Source: CAVSIP01 sp963728075 (lineage in GTDB: Bacteria; Actinomycetota; Actinomycetes; JAFAQI01; DASSKL01). From it: DNA of 64,000 nt. Shown here piece by piece: positions 51,201 to 59,106 of the stretch (position 1 is its first letter; every line of letters starts with the position of its first letter). A model generated the notes under the pieces. It was not told the DNA's origin. It worked only from the letters and a program-made list of their open reading frames with translations, and did not search any database. The stretch spans positions 332,395-396,394 of the forward strand of contig CAVSIP010000005.1 in assembly GCA_963728075.1 (NCBI GenBank). The letters run 5' to 3'. Position numbers and translations under genes: made by a program.

Positions 51201-51387
51201 CCCACCTAGGGCCCTCATCGCCGTCGGTGCGGTAAACACTGCCGTCCCGCGCAACGATTCGGCCCGTCGCCGCCTCCTCGACGGCGAAGTCCTGGGCCAG
51301 GTGGCGAAGGTGCCGCGTCGTTGTCTTTCCGACCCGCAGCTCCGCGATCGCGTCCACAAGTCCCGGCAGGGGGTCGGGCTCGGTCAC
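48247..51387 (-). CDS. SF2 DEAD/DEAH helicase with possible C-terminal PD-(D/E)XK nuclease; candidate defence gene
   Basis: 1046 residues. Helicase motifs: Walker A MPTGTGKT at 128-135, DEAH at 239-242 (VFFDEAHHVR), TAT at 265-267, and ML-GEGFDLPELKIAALHDPKRS with QLVGRFAR at 418-425. A long middle region is unassigned. The C-terminal segment has Asp907 (EVADLVAL), Glu920 and Lys927 (LEITLFHCK) followed by VGDLYELCGQAMRS, which could be a nuclease core of the D-E-x-K type. GC is clearly lower than in the flanking operons. GTG 51387 overlaps a 34-codon upstream ORF. Candidate anti-phage helicase-nuclease; the role is inferred. Confidence 0.7.
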   Translation of the reverse strand: MTEPDPLPGLVDAIAELRVGKTTTRHLRHLAQDFAVEEAATGRIVARDGSVYRTDGDEGPRWDASRRRWRDLELPDPGRISAAWRGAVSLPVDDRADASGLRRAQRGAVHAVVAHLTTSSTRPATVVMPTGTGKTEAMLTLAVAMAPRRLLVVVPGDSLRTQTATKFETLGLLAQLGIVPAGTPRPVVGTLRGGIRDGGEAAAFADRCNVVISTPNAVAACSTEARAALVAGLDAVFFDEAHHVRAASWSRIRDDFAGKPVVQFTATPFREDGQPLGGDFVYSFPLREAQRDAVFSRIVYRSVFDLINPDEAIAAAAVESLRLDLEAGRDHLLMARCRNVVRAADVHTLYARLASDLGSVQVHTGIGGPAAREALGRLRDRSARIVVCVDMLGEGFDLPELKIAALHDPKRSLGPTLQLVGRFARVKPTVGDATVVVARDERLLDHKLRRLYSEDPDWNHVIEALSYEAVEEQREISAFENRFGGDPVIATSSVAPKMSTVVYTTTCEDWQPDRLIASVAPDDLVTVPVPVNHVDHVLWFARRRVTGTDWSDAPVADVVHELWIYYWDASRGLLYINSSGLGGVFEDEAELLCPGSRLVKGEQVFRVFGRIQRPVPTNVGVLDIYNRARRFSMHSGADVTAGFPAAEQATKVQTNIFVTGFTDGERTTAGASIKGRIWSYQAARHIKHWTEWCDHIGGLVTDANIEVSEMKKNFIQPETLDNWPDDLVPLALEWPTDVLVNTSDALRLVADGKAANLYELDLAVAGAAGDQLQFTISAEEWSRAFALMLTADGMSARSLDGLPLTVETGRRTMDAAAFLSAVGLVVLMSGDAIVSPPGVLFRSRRDALRIDPSDLEAWDWAGIALNKESRGPSADPATIQGRTLDWLLAQSGAAVIVDDDGKGEVADLVALSTADGNYLEITLFHCKYATGGTVGQRVGDLYELCGQAMRSAVWRRQPEEMLRRLIRRERHRIAQQRRSGLERGAVTDLVDLMHQLPSLQPRLHVVLVQPGLSVSGFTNSQSELLGSTQTYLAETAAATMRVIGSP

Positions 51388-51488
51388 CGGATCGCGACCG
51401 GCTGGCGCGCGTCGGCAGCTGGACCGCGGCCGGCCGCGGGACGGCGTAGTCCTCGCGTCCTTACGGCATTGCCCCCGTGGCGTCGCAT
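51384..51488 (-). CDS. 34-residue upstream ORF coupled to the helicase gene
   Basis: ATG 51488 lies 6 nt after TACCCT (minus strand, 51500-51495), a leaderless -10, and its TGA overlaps the helicase GTG (GTGA). The peptide is Arg-rich (MRRHGGNAVRTRGLRRPA). It may serve only to load ribosomes for the helicase start, which has no ribosome site of its own. Confidence 0.45.
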   Translation of the reverse strand: MRRHGGNAVRTRGLRRPAAGRGPAADARQPVAIR

Positions 51489-51494
51489 ACGGCG

Positions 51495-51500
51495 AGGGTA
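51495..51500 (-). promoter_or_regulatory. -10 element of the helicase transcript
   Basis: TACCCT on the minus strand with a 6-nt discriminator before ATG 51488. It sits in a 213-bp gap that otherwise holds no gene; no iteron is present, so the helicase is probably not under the same control as the pilus and secretion operons. Confidence 0.4.
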
Positions 51501-51600
51501 AACGGCGCTTGGCGCGACGCAGTGTATTGACAGTTATCGGCGGCTCGGTCTAACACCGGCGCAGGAGATTTCCTTCACCAGCGGCCGTTCGGGCCCCGTC

Positions 51601-54432
51601 CTAGACGCGTTCGCGCCGACGCGCGGCCGAGGTGAGCTCCTCGTACAACGCGAGGGTTTCCCGTTGCACCCGGTCGTCCGGTTCGACCTGCACGTCGAGG
51701 ACGCGGCGCATCTCGTTCATCAGCGCGTGCAGCTTGCCGGTGGAGCCCTCCGCGTCGGCTGCCCGCATCGCGAGCCGGTACAGCCGCTCCTCGTACGGGC
51801 TGGCACGCAGCCCGGTGCGGGCGGCGCGGAACGCGAGCGCCGGGTCGTCGTCGTCGAGCGCACGCTCGGCGACCGCGGCGGCGAGGTCGACCACGCCGGC
51901 GACCATGTCGGTGCGGAACATCTCGACGTCGACCCACTCGTCGTTGAACCCGTCGAATGGCTGCCCGCGTACCAGGTCCAGCGCGGCGACCTGATCCTCC
52001 GGCCCTCCCTTCGCGAGGGCCTGGAACTGCTGCCAGTCGCAGCCGACGCTGTCCTCGAGCCGCCAGCCGGGGCCGTTCGTGATCGCACCGCCGACGAGCG
52101 CGCGGGCCTCGGCGACCCGGTTGCGCACCACCCGGCCGTCGGCGATCTCGTCGGGCCATAGCGCCGTGGACAGTTGTTCGGCGTTGACGCCGCGGCGGTG
52201 CAGCGCAAGGTAGACGAGGATCCGGATCGGCGGGGTGCGCCGCGGCCCGTGGTCGGGGAACTCGACGCCTTGCAGGTCGACCGGTCCGAGCACGTTCACC
52301 GACATCGGCACGGGTTCTGTGGTCTCGGTGGCGGGGGCGTTCTCACGCAACGCGTCGTACGCCGGGTCGTCCGCCGCGACCGGCGGGTCGCTGCGGGCGT
52401 GCTCGATCAGCGCGGCGATCTGGTCGGCGGCTGGCGGGCGGATGGGCACAGTTATCGGCCCGCCCGGCGTTCCGGTGAGGGTTTCGCCGGTGAGCTGCCA
52501 CTGCTGCGCGGTGCGGCGATCGTTGCCGGCGGCGAGGATGAGCAGCGGCACGGCCGGGTCGAGCGCGGCGTGCACGAGGTCGTCGGAAAGTTCGTCGACG
52601 TGCCAGCCGACCAGGACCAGCAGCGGCGTGGCGCCATCGGGGCTGGCGCGGCGGCCGGCGGCACCGGCGTGCCCCTCCTGGCGCAGCTGGTCCCGCACCG
52701 CGGTGGCGTGCGCGAGCAGGTCGTCGGTGCGCGCCGCCAGGTCCGGGACGGTTTCGACGCGGTCCAGCGACCCGACTCGCGACCAGACCTGGGTCGGGGC
52801 CAACACGTGCGTCAGTCCGGCCCACGGTGCGCCGACCAGCCGCGACGCTGCGGTCACTAGCAGGTCCTCGACCCGTTCTGGATCACCGTCGACGGCGGTG
52901 TAGCCGGGCTGCTCGAGGTCGACGTAGACGTCGGTGTCGTCGCGGCGGCCGAGCTGCAGCAGAGCAGGTAGCGGGTCGGCTTGCTCCTCGACGGCGAAGG
53001 TAAACCCACCGGCGTTCGCGGCCAGCTCCCAACCGGCGCTGCCGGCGGTGAACGGCGGCGGGGGCGGGGCGCTGCCGGTCAGGTGCAACTCGATGCGCCC
53101 ATCGTCATGACAGAACACCGTGTCGACGTTCCCGGCGGCGCCGCGCTGGTCGGCGAGGGCGACCGCGAGCCGCACCGCGGAGGCGACCGGGTCGACCCGG
53201 CGGGCTTCGACGCGCAGACCCGCCTCGACCGGACCCAGCGGCTCCGGGGTCGGCGCGGGCCGCTGGCCGAGCGGCCGGCGGCGCAGCGCGATGCGGCGCG
53301 CGCGTTGCAGCGCTGCGAGCGCGGCGAGGCTGCCGACACCGAGCCCGACGGCCAGCGGCGCCACCGGCAGGCCGTGGTCGGGGTGGGCCGGCGCCGGCTG
53401 CGGTCGCGGTTCCGGCACGTGCTGCGACGCAGGCGTCGGTGGCGTGCGGGGCGCTTCGTTGTTGGTCGGTTCTGGTTGCTGCGTCGTGTCCGGGTCCGGA
53501 GATGCGGCGTGGAACGCGGGCGCATCCGCGCCGGTGGTGGCGTGCACCGGTTGGTGCGGCTGTTCGCTGTGCGTTGCGGGTGCCGGGCCGCCGTCGTCGA
53601 GGTCGCGGACGCCGGGGCCGTCGGCGTCGGCCGGCAGCAGCAGCACCCAGCCGGGCTGGATCAGGCTGGCGCGGGTTAGCTCACCGCCGTCCGGCTGGGG
53701 GCGGCCGCGGTTCAGCTCGTAGATCTCGTGGTAGCGGCGGCCGTCGCCGAGGTGGCGGGCGGCGATGTCCCACAGGCTGTCGTAGTGGCGGTCATGCGGG
53801 GGTTGGACGACGTACATCTTGTGCGCCGGCCGCTGCGCCGGGGCCGGTGCACCGACAGGTGTCACCGTCGGCGGAGATGCGACACAGTCGGCTCCCGGAA
53901 CGGCGCCTCCGCCGACCCGCGCGCCCCACTCGTCCGCGATGAGCGTCGCGGTCGCAGCCGGGCGGATCGCCGCCGCGACGGCGTGGTCGCTGGCGGCCCG
54001 GGTTAGGGCGGCCACTGGCATCGCTTGCAGGTTCGCCGCCGCCGGGACGAGCAGCAGCGCGGTCGCGACGAGCTGGTGCGCGAGGCCGTGGCTGGCGCCG
54101 AGCAGTGGGAGGCGGCGGGCCGCCGGCCTCCCTCGCAGCTGCGCGAGCAGTTCCCGGGCGACGTTCACCAGCAGGTGCGCCCACGCCAACCATGCGACCA
54201 CGGCGAGCACGTGCACGACGGCGTTGTCGGTCAGCGGGCTGCTCAGCGCGTGCCGGAGCTGCCCGCCGGTTGGGGCGTGCGCCGGCAGCGGGTCGCCGAT
54301 GACAGTGGCGAGCAGCAGCGGCACGCCCACCAGCAAGACGAGCAGAGCGAAGGCGGCAGCGGCCGCACGGAGGCGAACACCGGCCGCCGCTGCGGCGGGG
54401 CCTGCTTCGGTCGGTCGGGTCAGTGTGGTCAT
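51601..54432 (-). CDS. Membrane protein with LysM and C-terminal BTAD (SARP-like) domains
   Basis: 943 residues. Three or four N-terminal helices (AFALLVLLVGVPLLLATVIG, VHVLAVVAWLAWAHLLVNVA), a LysM-type domain (YVVQPPHDRHYDSLWDIAARHLGDGRRYHEIYELN, read in parts), a Pro/Gln/His linker, another helix (LPVAPLAVGLGVGSLAALAAL), a large unassigned part, then a winged-helix/BTAD module: MSVNVLGPVDLQGVEF, RILVYLALHRRGVNAEQLSTALWP, and helical repeats to the end. Such proteins accompany Tad loci in actinobacteria. It is last in the pilus operon, coupled by ATGA. Confidence 0.75.
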   Translation of the reverse strand: MTTLTRPTEAGPAAAAAGVRLRAAAAAFALLVLLVGVPLLLATVIGDPLPAHAPTGGQLRHALSSPLTDNAVVHVLAVVAWLAWAHLLVNVARELLAQLRGRPAARRLPLLGASHGLAHQLVATALLLVPAAANLQAMPVAALTRAASDHAVAAAIRPAATATLIADEWGARVGGGAVPGADCVASPPTVTPVGAPAPAQRPAHKMYVVQPPHDRHYDSLWDIAARHLGDGRRYHEIYELNRGRPQPDGGELTRASLIQPGWVLLLPADADGPGVRDLDDGGPAPATHSEQPHQPVHATTGADAPAFHAASPDPDTTQQPEPTNNEAPRTPPTPASQHVPEPRPQPAPAHPDHGLPVAPLAVGLGVGSLAALAALQRARRIALRRRPLGQRPAPTPEPLGPVEAGLRVEARRVDPVASAVRLAVALADQRGAAGNVDTVFCHDDGRIELHLTGSAPPPPPFTAGSAGWELAANAGGFTFAVEEQADPLPALLQLGRRDDTDVYVDLEQPGYTAVDGDPERVEDLLVTAASRLVGAPWAGLTHVLAPTQVWSRVGSLDRVETVPDLAARTDDLLAHATAVRDQLRQEGHAGAAGRRASPDGATPLLVLVGWHVDELSDDLVHAALDPAVPLLILAAGNDRRTAQQWQLTGETLTGTPGGPITVPIRPPAADQIAALIEHARSDPPVAADDPAYDALRENAPATETTEPVPMSVNVLGPVDLQGVEFPDHGPRRTPPIRILVYLALHRRGVNAEQLSTALWPDEIADGRVVRNRVAEARALVGGAITNGPGWRLEDSVGCDWQQFQALAKGGPEDQVAALDLVRGQPFDGFNDEWVDVEMFRTDMVAGVVDLAAAVAERALDDDDPALAFRAARTGLRASPYEERLYRLAMRAADAEGSTGKLHALMNEMRRVLDVQVEPDDRVQRETLALYEELTSAARRRERV

Positions 54433-54869
54433 GGCTGGTCCTCACCGGTGATCACGCCGCGGACGGCGCTGGCGGTGGCGTATCCGTGGGTGGTCAGCGA
54501 CGAGAGCCCGACGATGCCGAGCAGTGCGGTCGGCGTGTGGGTCGTGACGCGGACGGTGACCGCGTCCCCGGATGCGGTCGCCTCACAGCCGCTGCCGGGT
54601 GCGGCGACCTGCACGTAGTGGCACGCGTCGGCGATCGCCCGCGGCACGTCGAGACTGTCGGTGCCGGTCGTGCGCAGCGCCGCCAGGTCCAGGTCGTTGG
54701 CCCCAGCGCGGGCGGCCTGCTCGGCGAGGTCCGCGGCGTGCTGCCGCGCGGTGATCGCGCGGCCGCCGTCCCACACCAGGCCGGCGAGCCCGAACATCGC
54801 GCCGGCGAGCAGCAGCACGATCACGCTGACCGCGCCCACGTCACCGCCCGGCCGCCCCCGCCCGATCAT
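54429..54869 (-). CDS. TadE/TadG-like pseudopilin
   Basis: 146 residues. After a short Gly/Arg leader, GAVSVIVLLLAGAMFGLAGLVWDGGRAITARQHAADLAEQAARAGA (read in parts) is the TadG-like N-terminal helix with the conserved D-G-G-R and A-D-L-A-E-Q-A-A-R-A. The remaining domain is extracytoplasmic. ATG 54869 overlaps the previous stop. One of three pseudopilin-like genes in a row. Confidence 0.75.
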   Translation of the reverse strand: MIGRGRPGGDVGAVSVIVLLLAGAMFGLAGLVWDGGRAITARQHAADLAEQAARAGANDLDLAALRTTGTDSLDVPRAIADACHYVQVAAPGSGCEATASGDAVTVRVTTHTPTALLGIVGLSSLTTHGYATASAVRGVITGEDQP

Positions 54870-55303
54870 GGATTCACCGCCCGGTAGCGGTCCAACGGCG
54901 CGCTGGCGGTGGCGGTCAGCGTCTTCGCGCCCGGCAGCCCGCTGACCGTCACGTCGGCGAGGTCCGCCGTGCACGAGACCGCCACGGTGACGATCCCGCC
55001 CGGGGCGAAGCTGCCGGTGTCGACGTGGACGTCGGTGTGCCGGCAGGTCAGCCCGGCACCGGTCAGGTCTGCCTGCGCGGTGCTGGTCGCGGCAGTGACC
55101 GCGTCGGCCGGGCTGCGGGTGTCACTGGCGGCGCGGGCGGCGTCGCGGGCGGCGCCGACGAGCTGGCCATGCGCCTCGTCCAGCCGGCCCAGCCCGACGA
55201 CGAAGCAAAAGAACGCGAACAGCAGCGGGGCCAACAGCACCATCTCAACGGTCACCGAGCCGCCGTCACGGCAGAACGGCTCGCTCGCAGGTCGGCGGGT
55301 CAT
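54866..55303 (-). CDS. TadE-like pseudopilin
   Basis: 145 residues. The DGGSVTVEMVLLAPLLFAFFCFVVGLGR segment gives the G-S-x-x-V-E helix start of TadE, with the Glu at position +5 of the hydrophobic stretch. An extracytoplasmic domain of about 100 residues with two Cys pairs follows. Coupled on both sides by ATGA. Confidence 0.8.
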   Translation of the reverse strand: MTRRPASEPFCRDGGSVTVEMVLLAPLLFAFFCFVVGLGRLDEAHGQLVGAARDAARAASDTRSPADAVTAATSTAQADLTGAGLTCRHTDVHVDTGSFAPGGIVTVAVSCTADLADVTVSGLPGAKTLTATASAPLDRYRAVNP

Positions 55304-55710
55304 GGCGCGCGGAACCCCTCGACCGGGCCGCTGCTCGTCTCGACCACCCGCAACGTGACCAGCCCGGACAGGATCGACACGGCGTGCGCGCTCACCCGAA
55401 CCGTCGCCTGCCCGCCGGCTCGGGTCACGTCGACGCTGGGACTGCTGACGACGTCGGAGCCGAGCTGGTGCAGGTAGGACAGCGTGCCGGCGCGCGCGGA
55501 GGTGACCGCTGCCTGGTCGGTGGGTGCGGCGGCGCGGGCGAGTCGGGCACCTTGCTGCGCGGCGGCGAGCACGACATGCCGAGCGTGCATGTACAGCGCG
55601 GCCTGCACGACGAGGAACACGAGGAACATCAGTAGCGGCGCGAGCAGCACCAGCTCGACCGCGCTGCTGCCGTCCTCACCGCAGCGACACCGCATCCCCC
55701 GGCCACGCAT
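55300..55710 (-). CDS. TadE-like pseudopilin
   Basis: 136 residues. DGSSAVELVLLAPLLMFLVFLVVQAAL carries the same TadE opening with Glu. The domain behind it (VVLAAAQQGARLARAAAPTDQAA) is typical. ATG 55710 is used; a second in-frame ATG six codons later is possible. Confidence 0.8.
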   Translation of the reverse strand: MRGRGMRCRCGEDGSSAVELVLLAPLLMFLVFLVVQAALYMHARHVVLAAAQQGARLARAAAPTDQAAVTSARAGTLSYLHQLGSDVVSSPSVDVTRAGGQATVRVSAHAVSILSGLVTLRVVETSSGPVEGFRAP

Positions 55711-55723
55711 CGTCGGCGACCGC

Positions 55724-55987
55724 CTACTGGCCCGCGGCCGGGGTGTCGGTGACGATGTCGTTCGCCTTCGACTTCAGCTTGTTGTAGAGGATCGTGCCGA
55801 CCGTGATCGCGATCGCGGCGCCGACCGCGGCGAGGATCACCCACTGCACCGCATCGCCCCGCTCGGGGTCCTCGCCGTGCACCTGCCGCAGCCGGTGGCG
55901 GGCCGCGTCGAACAGCAGCACACCGACACCGATCTCCGGGAACAGCGCGGCCAGCGTCACGCCCATCACCTGCACCCGCCTGCTCAT
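55724..55987 (-). CDS. Flp-type small pilin-like membrane protein
   Basis: 87 residues. An N-terminal amphipathic segment, an acidic D-P-E-R-G-D-A stretch and then a single helix VQWVILAAVGAAIAITVGTILYNKL with a charged tail. In actinobacterial Tad loci the gene at this position, after tadC and before tadE, encodes the pilin or a close relative. AGGAG lies seven bases before ATG 55987, the strongest ribosome site in the operon, which fits a major subunit. Confidence 0.65.
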   Translation of the reverse strand: MSRRVQVMGVTLAALFPEIGVGVLLFDAARHRLRQVHGEDPERGDAVQWVILAAVGAAIAITVGTILYNKLKSKANDIVTDTPAAGQ

Positions 55988-56003
55988 GCCGTATCTCCTT
56001 CCG

Positions 56004-56909
56004 TCACATCGCCAGCACTTTGGCCACCGCCGGGTAGCCGAGGAACAGCAGGAATCCGAAGCCGAGCACGACCTGGGCGACGAGCATCGACTGCGACCGT
56101 TCCGCCGACGCGCCTTGCAGGTCGGTGAGCTCGCGGTCGCGCAGGCTGGCCGCCTGCGCGCGCAGGCTCGCCTCCGCTTGCGCGCCGGAGGTGTCGACAA
56201 GGGAGAGCCGCGCGGCAGTGTCGACCAGGTCAGGTACCGCCAACTCCTCCCCGAGTCGGCCCAGCGCGGCCGCCGGCGCCAGCCCGTCGGTGCGCGCGTC
56301 GGCGAGCGCTCCCCGCAGCCGGGCGAACGCCGGCCCACCGCCGAGCTGCGCCGCCTCGCCGAGGGCTTCGGCCAGCCCGGCGCCGCTGGCCATCCGCATC
56401 GCAACCAGGTCCAGGTAGGCGCCGACCGCGAGCCGGAAGTCCCGGCGTACCTGCCCGGCCGTCCCGCGCAGTCGCAGGTCCGGGACGAGGAACCCGACCA
56501 CCGCGCCGGTCAGGCTCACCCACGCCGGCACCAGCGCCGGCAGCGCCAGCCCGGTCGCGCCCGCGGCGAGCAGGGTGAGCGCCGGGACCACCAGGCCGAC
56601 GAGGGCACCGACCGCCTTCGCGGCGAAGAACTCCGCCGTGCTGCGGCCGGTCACCGACAGGTCCGCCCGCACCGCCGGCGACAGCCAGCCGCGGGAGAGG
56701 AACCCGTCGGCCAGCGGCCGGCCGACCGCGTCCTGCCACCGCACCGGCCACGAACGGCCACCCCGGGTGGTGCGCGCAGTGGTGCCGGCGCGGGCCCGGT
56801 CGTAGTCGGCGAGCACCCGGGCGAGCGGCGCGGGCGCCGGCCACAAACCGGCGGCGAGCAGCAGCAGTCCGGCCGCGACCCCGCCTCCCGCGAGCACCCC
56901 GAGGATCAT
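56004..56909 (-). CDS. tadC: TadC-like pilus assembly membrane protein
   Basis: 301 residues with a type II secretion F domain: ADLSVTGRSTAEFFAAKAVG, helices AVGALVGLVVPALTLLAAGA and WVSLTGAVVGFLVPDL, then DLVAMRMASGAGLAEALGEAA and a C-terminal helix LVAQVVLGFGFLLFLGYPAV. With TadB it forms the platform of the Tad machine. ATG 56909 overlaps the tadB stop. Confidence 0.85.
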   Translation of the reverse strand: MILGVLAGGGVAAGLLLLAAGLWPAPAPLARVLADYDRARAGTTARTTRGGRSWPVRWQDAVGRPLADGFLSRGWLSPAVRADLSVTGRSTAEFFAAKAVGALVGLVVPALTLLAAGATGLALPALVPAWVSLTGAVVGFLVPDLRLRGTAGQVRRDFRLAVGAYLDLVAMRMASGAGLAEALGEAAQLGGGPAFARLRGALADARTDGLAPAAALGRLGEELAVPDLVDTAARLSLVDTSGAQAEASLRAQAASLRDRELTDLQGASAERSQSMLVAQVVLGFGFLLFLGYPAVAKVLAM

Positions 56910-57784
56910 CGCGCCGCCTCCTCGGCCGGAGGTCGCGCCGGTGCCGGGACGTGCACCCGGCCACCGACCAGGAACCGTGACGCCGCCGGGGTTCGGGACA
57001 GCCGCTGCAACCACACGAACCCGCAGCCGAACACGGCGACCACGACCGCCAGCGCCAGTTGCCCGGTCACGGTCCGGTACGGCGCGACGTACGCGGGGTT
57101 GAGCAGGTCCAGCCCCAGCGCCATCGCGACGGTGACGACCAGCACGATCCGCACCCCGCGGCGGGTGGAGCGCCGCTCCGCCTCCACCGCCCGGCGCATG
57201 CTCAGCTCCTGACGGGACGAGCGGGCCAACGCCGAGAGCACCGCGTGCAGCTGCCGGCCCTGCGCGCGGCTGTTCAGCAGCAGCGCCGCGACGACGAGAT
57301 CGCCGGACACGTCGTCGAGTTCCGCGGCGAACGCGTGCAGCGCGGACTCCAGCGGTTCGCGGGCGCGCAGCCGGTCGACCAGCCCGGCCAGCGGGACGGC
57401 CAGCGCCGGAGCAGCGGCCGGCAGGCTCGCCGTGAGCGCTTCCGGCAGCGCCGCGCCGGTCGCCACCAGATCGCGCAGCGACTCGGTCCAACCGGCCAGC
57501 GCCTCCAACCGGCTGATCGCGGTGCGGGTGGCGCGCGTGCCGCCGAACAGCTGCTGCCAGTTCCCGGCAAGCACGCCGAGCGCGACCGCCACCGCGACCC
57601 ACCGCGTGACCGCCAGAACCACGAGCGCGACCGCGACGCCGGTCCCGATCCGCGTCCACGGCACCGCCCGCCGCGGACGGTACGGCGGGCGGGGTTCCCA
57701 GCCGCGCCACCCCGCCACCGCCAGCAGCAGCCCGGTGCCGGCGCCGAGACCGGCGAGGACACCCAGGGCGAGCCGGCCGCTCAT
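56906..57784 (-). CDS. tadB: TadB-like pilus assembly membrane protein
   Basis: 292 residues. N-terminal helices (ALGVLAGLGAGTGLLLAVAG, IGTGVAVALVVLAVTRWVAV), a cytoplasmic F domain (LAGWTESLRDLVATGAALPE, DLVVAALLLNSRAQGRQLHAVL, MRRAVEAERRSTRRGVRIV) and two C-terminal helices. Partner of TadC. Coupled to tadA by ATGA. Confidence 0.85.
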   Translation of the reverse strand: MSGRLALGVLAGLGAGTGLLLAVAGWRGWEPRPPYRPRRAVPWTRIGTGVAVALVVLAVTRWVAVAVALGVLAGNWQQLFGGTRATRTAISRLEALAGWTESLRDLVATGAALPEALTASLPAAAPALAVPLAGLVDRLRAREPLESALHAFAAELDDVSGDLVVAALLLNSRAQGRQLHAVLSALARSSRQELSMRRAVEAERRSTRRGVRIVLVVTVAMALGLDLLNPAYVAPYRTVTGQLALAVVVAVFGCGFVWLQRLSRTPAASRFLVGGRVHVPAPARPPAEEAAR

Positions 57785-59106
57785 AGCCGCACCGCCGCCG
57801 GCCGCTGGTCGTATCCGTGCTCGGCCAGCACCGCGGCCCGTCGTTCGCTGATCGGCGCGGCCGCCACCGCGACGGTGGACCCCGGCGGTGCGGCGAACAC
57901 TTCGCTGGAGACGACTTGGGTGCCGTCCCAGCCGACGACCTCGCGCACCGACGAGATGTACCGGTGCGCGCGCTGCGCCTGCCGGCCCTCGACCTTCGCG
58001 AGATGGACGACGAAGTCGAGGGCGCCGGCAGTGAGCATGCCGGTCGCCTCCACCGGCATCCGGGCGTCCGACTCCAGCGCGTAGGTGGCGATCCGCTGAA
58101 AGACCATCCGCGAGTCGCGGGCGTGGATCGTCGACAGCGACCCGTCCTCGCCCTGGGTCATCGCGTCGAGCATCGCGATGATCTCCCCGCCGATCACCTC
58201 GCCGACGATCAGCCGGTCCGGGTTCATCCGCCGGGACCACTCAACCAGGTCCAGCAGCGTCACCGCGCCGACGCCTTCGGCGTTCGGCAGCCGCTCCTCC
58301 ATCGCCACCACGTCGCGGTGCAGGTCGGGCAGGTGGTGGAAGCCGAGCTCGAGGAAGTGCTCGGCGGTGACCAGCCGCTCCTCCGGCGGGATCGTGTTCC
58401 CCAACGCGCGCAGCAGCGTCGTCTTGCCGGCGAACGTGGCGCCGGACACCATCAGGTTGAACCGACCGTGCACCGCGGCGGCGAGGAACGCGTGCACCTC
58501 ATCGGTGAACGCGTCCAGCCCGGCCAGGTCGTCCAGCGCGACCCGCTGGTGGCGGTAGAGGCGGATCGACACCGACGGCCGTTCCACCACGCTCATGACC
58601 GCGCACAGCCGCGACCCGTCCGGCAGCCGCACCTCCAGCCGCGGGTGCACCGAGTCGAACGGCCGTGACGACAACCCGGCGTACGTCGCCGCCGTACGCA
58701 CCCACTCGATCAGCTCCGCGTCGGAGTCGGCGACCGCCGGGCCGCGATCCCGCCGCCCGTCCGTCCGGTACAGCCACACCCGGTCGAAGCCGTTGATCTC
58801 GATGTTGTTCAGCGACGGATCCTCGATCAGCGGCTGCAGCCGGCCCAGGCCGAACATCGCCGCATGCACCGCCTCCGCGAGGCTGCGGTCGTCCTCAGCC
58901 GGCGGCATGCTCGCCTGCCCGCCGAGCAGCTGCTCCCGGCGGTAGGAAGTCAGCGCGTCGAGGATCAGGCTGCGGCCGAGCTCACGTTCCTCCTCACTCG
59001 ACAGCAACGCGTCGCCGCGCTCGGCGCGGCGGCGCCGTTCCGCGCGCAGCAGGTCCGCGACCTGGCCGCGCAGCCGTTGCACCAGCGCGTAGTCCACGTC
59101 GATCAC
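57781..59106 (-). CDS. tadA: TadA/CpaF-type secretion ATPase
   Basis: 441 residues. The N-terminal domain includes LGRLQPLIEDPSLNNIEING; Walker A is SGATFAGKTTLLRALGN (Ala for the usual Gly before K is tolerated in CpaF), with an Asp box MEERLPN region, Walker B DRLIVGEVIGGEIIAMLDAM and the His box GSLSTIHARD. It powers assembly of the Tad pilus. GTG 59106 overlaps the previous stop. Confidence 0.9.
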   Translation of the reverse strand: MIDVDYALVQRLRGQVADLLRAERRRRAERGDALLSSEEERELGRSLILDALTSYRREQLLGGQASMPPAEDDRSLAEAVHAAMFGLGRLQPLIEDPSLNNIEINGFDRVWLYRTDGRRDRGPAVADSDAELIEWVRTAATYAGLSSRPFDSVHPRLEVRLPDGSRLCAVMSVVERPSVSIRLYRHQRVALDDLAGLDAFTDEVHAFLAAAVHGRFNLMVSGATFAGKTTLLRALGNTIPPEERLVTAEHFLELGFHHLPDLHRDVVAMEERLPNAEGVGAVTLLDLVEWSRRMNPDRLIVGEVIGGEIIAMLDAMTQGEDGSLSTIHARDSRMVFQRIATYALESDARMPVEATGMLTAGALDFVVHLAKVEGRQAQRAHRYISSVREVVGWDGTQVVSSEVFAAPPGSTVAVAAAPISERRAAVLAEHGYDQRPAAVRL

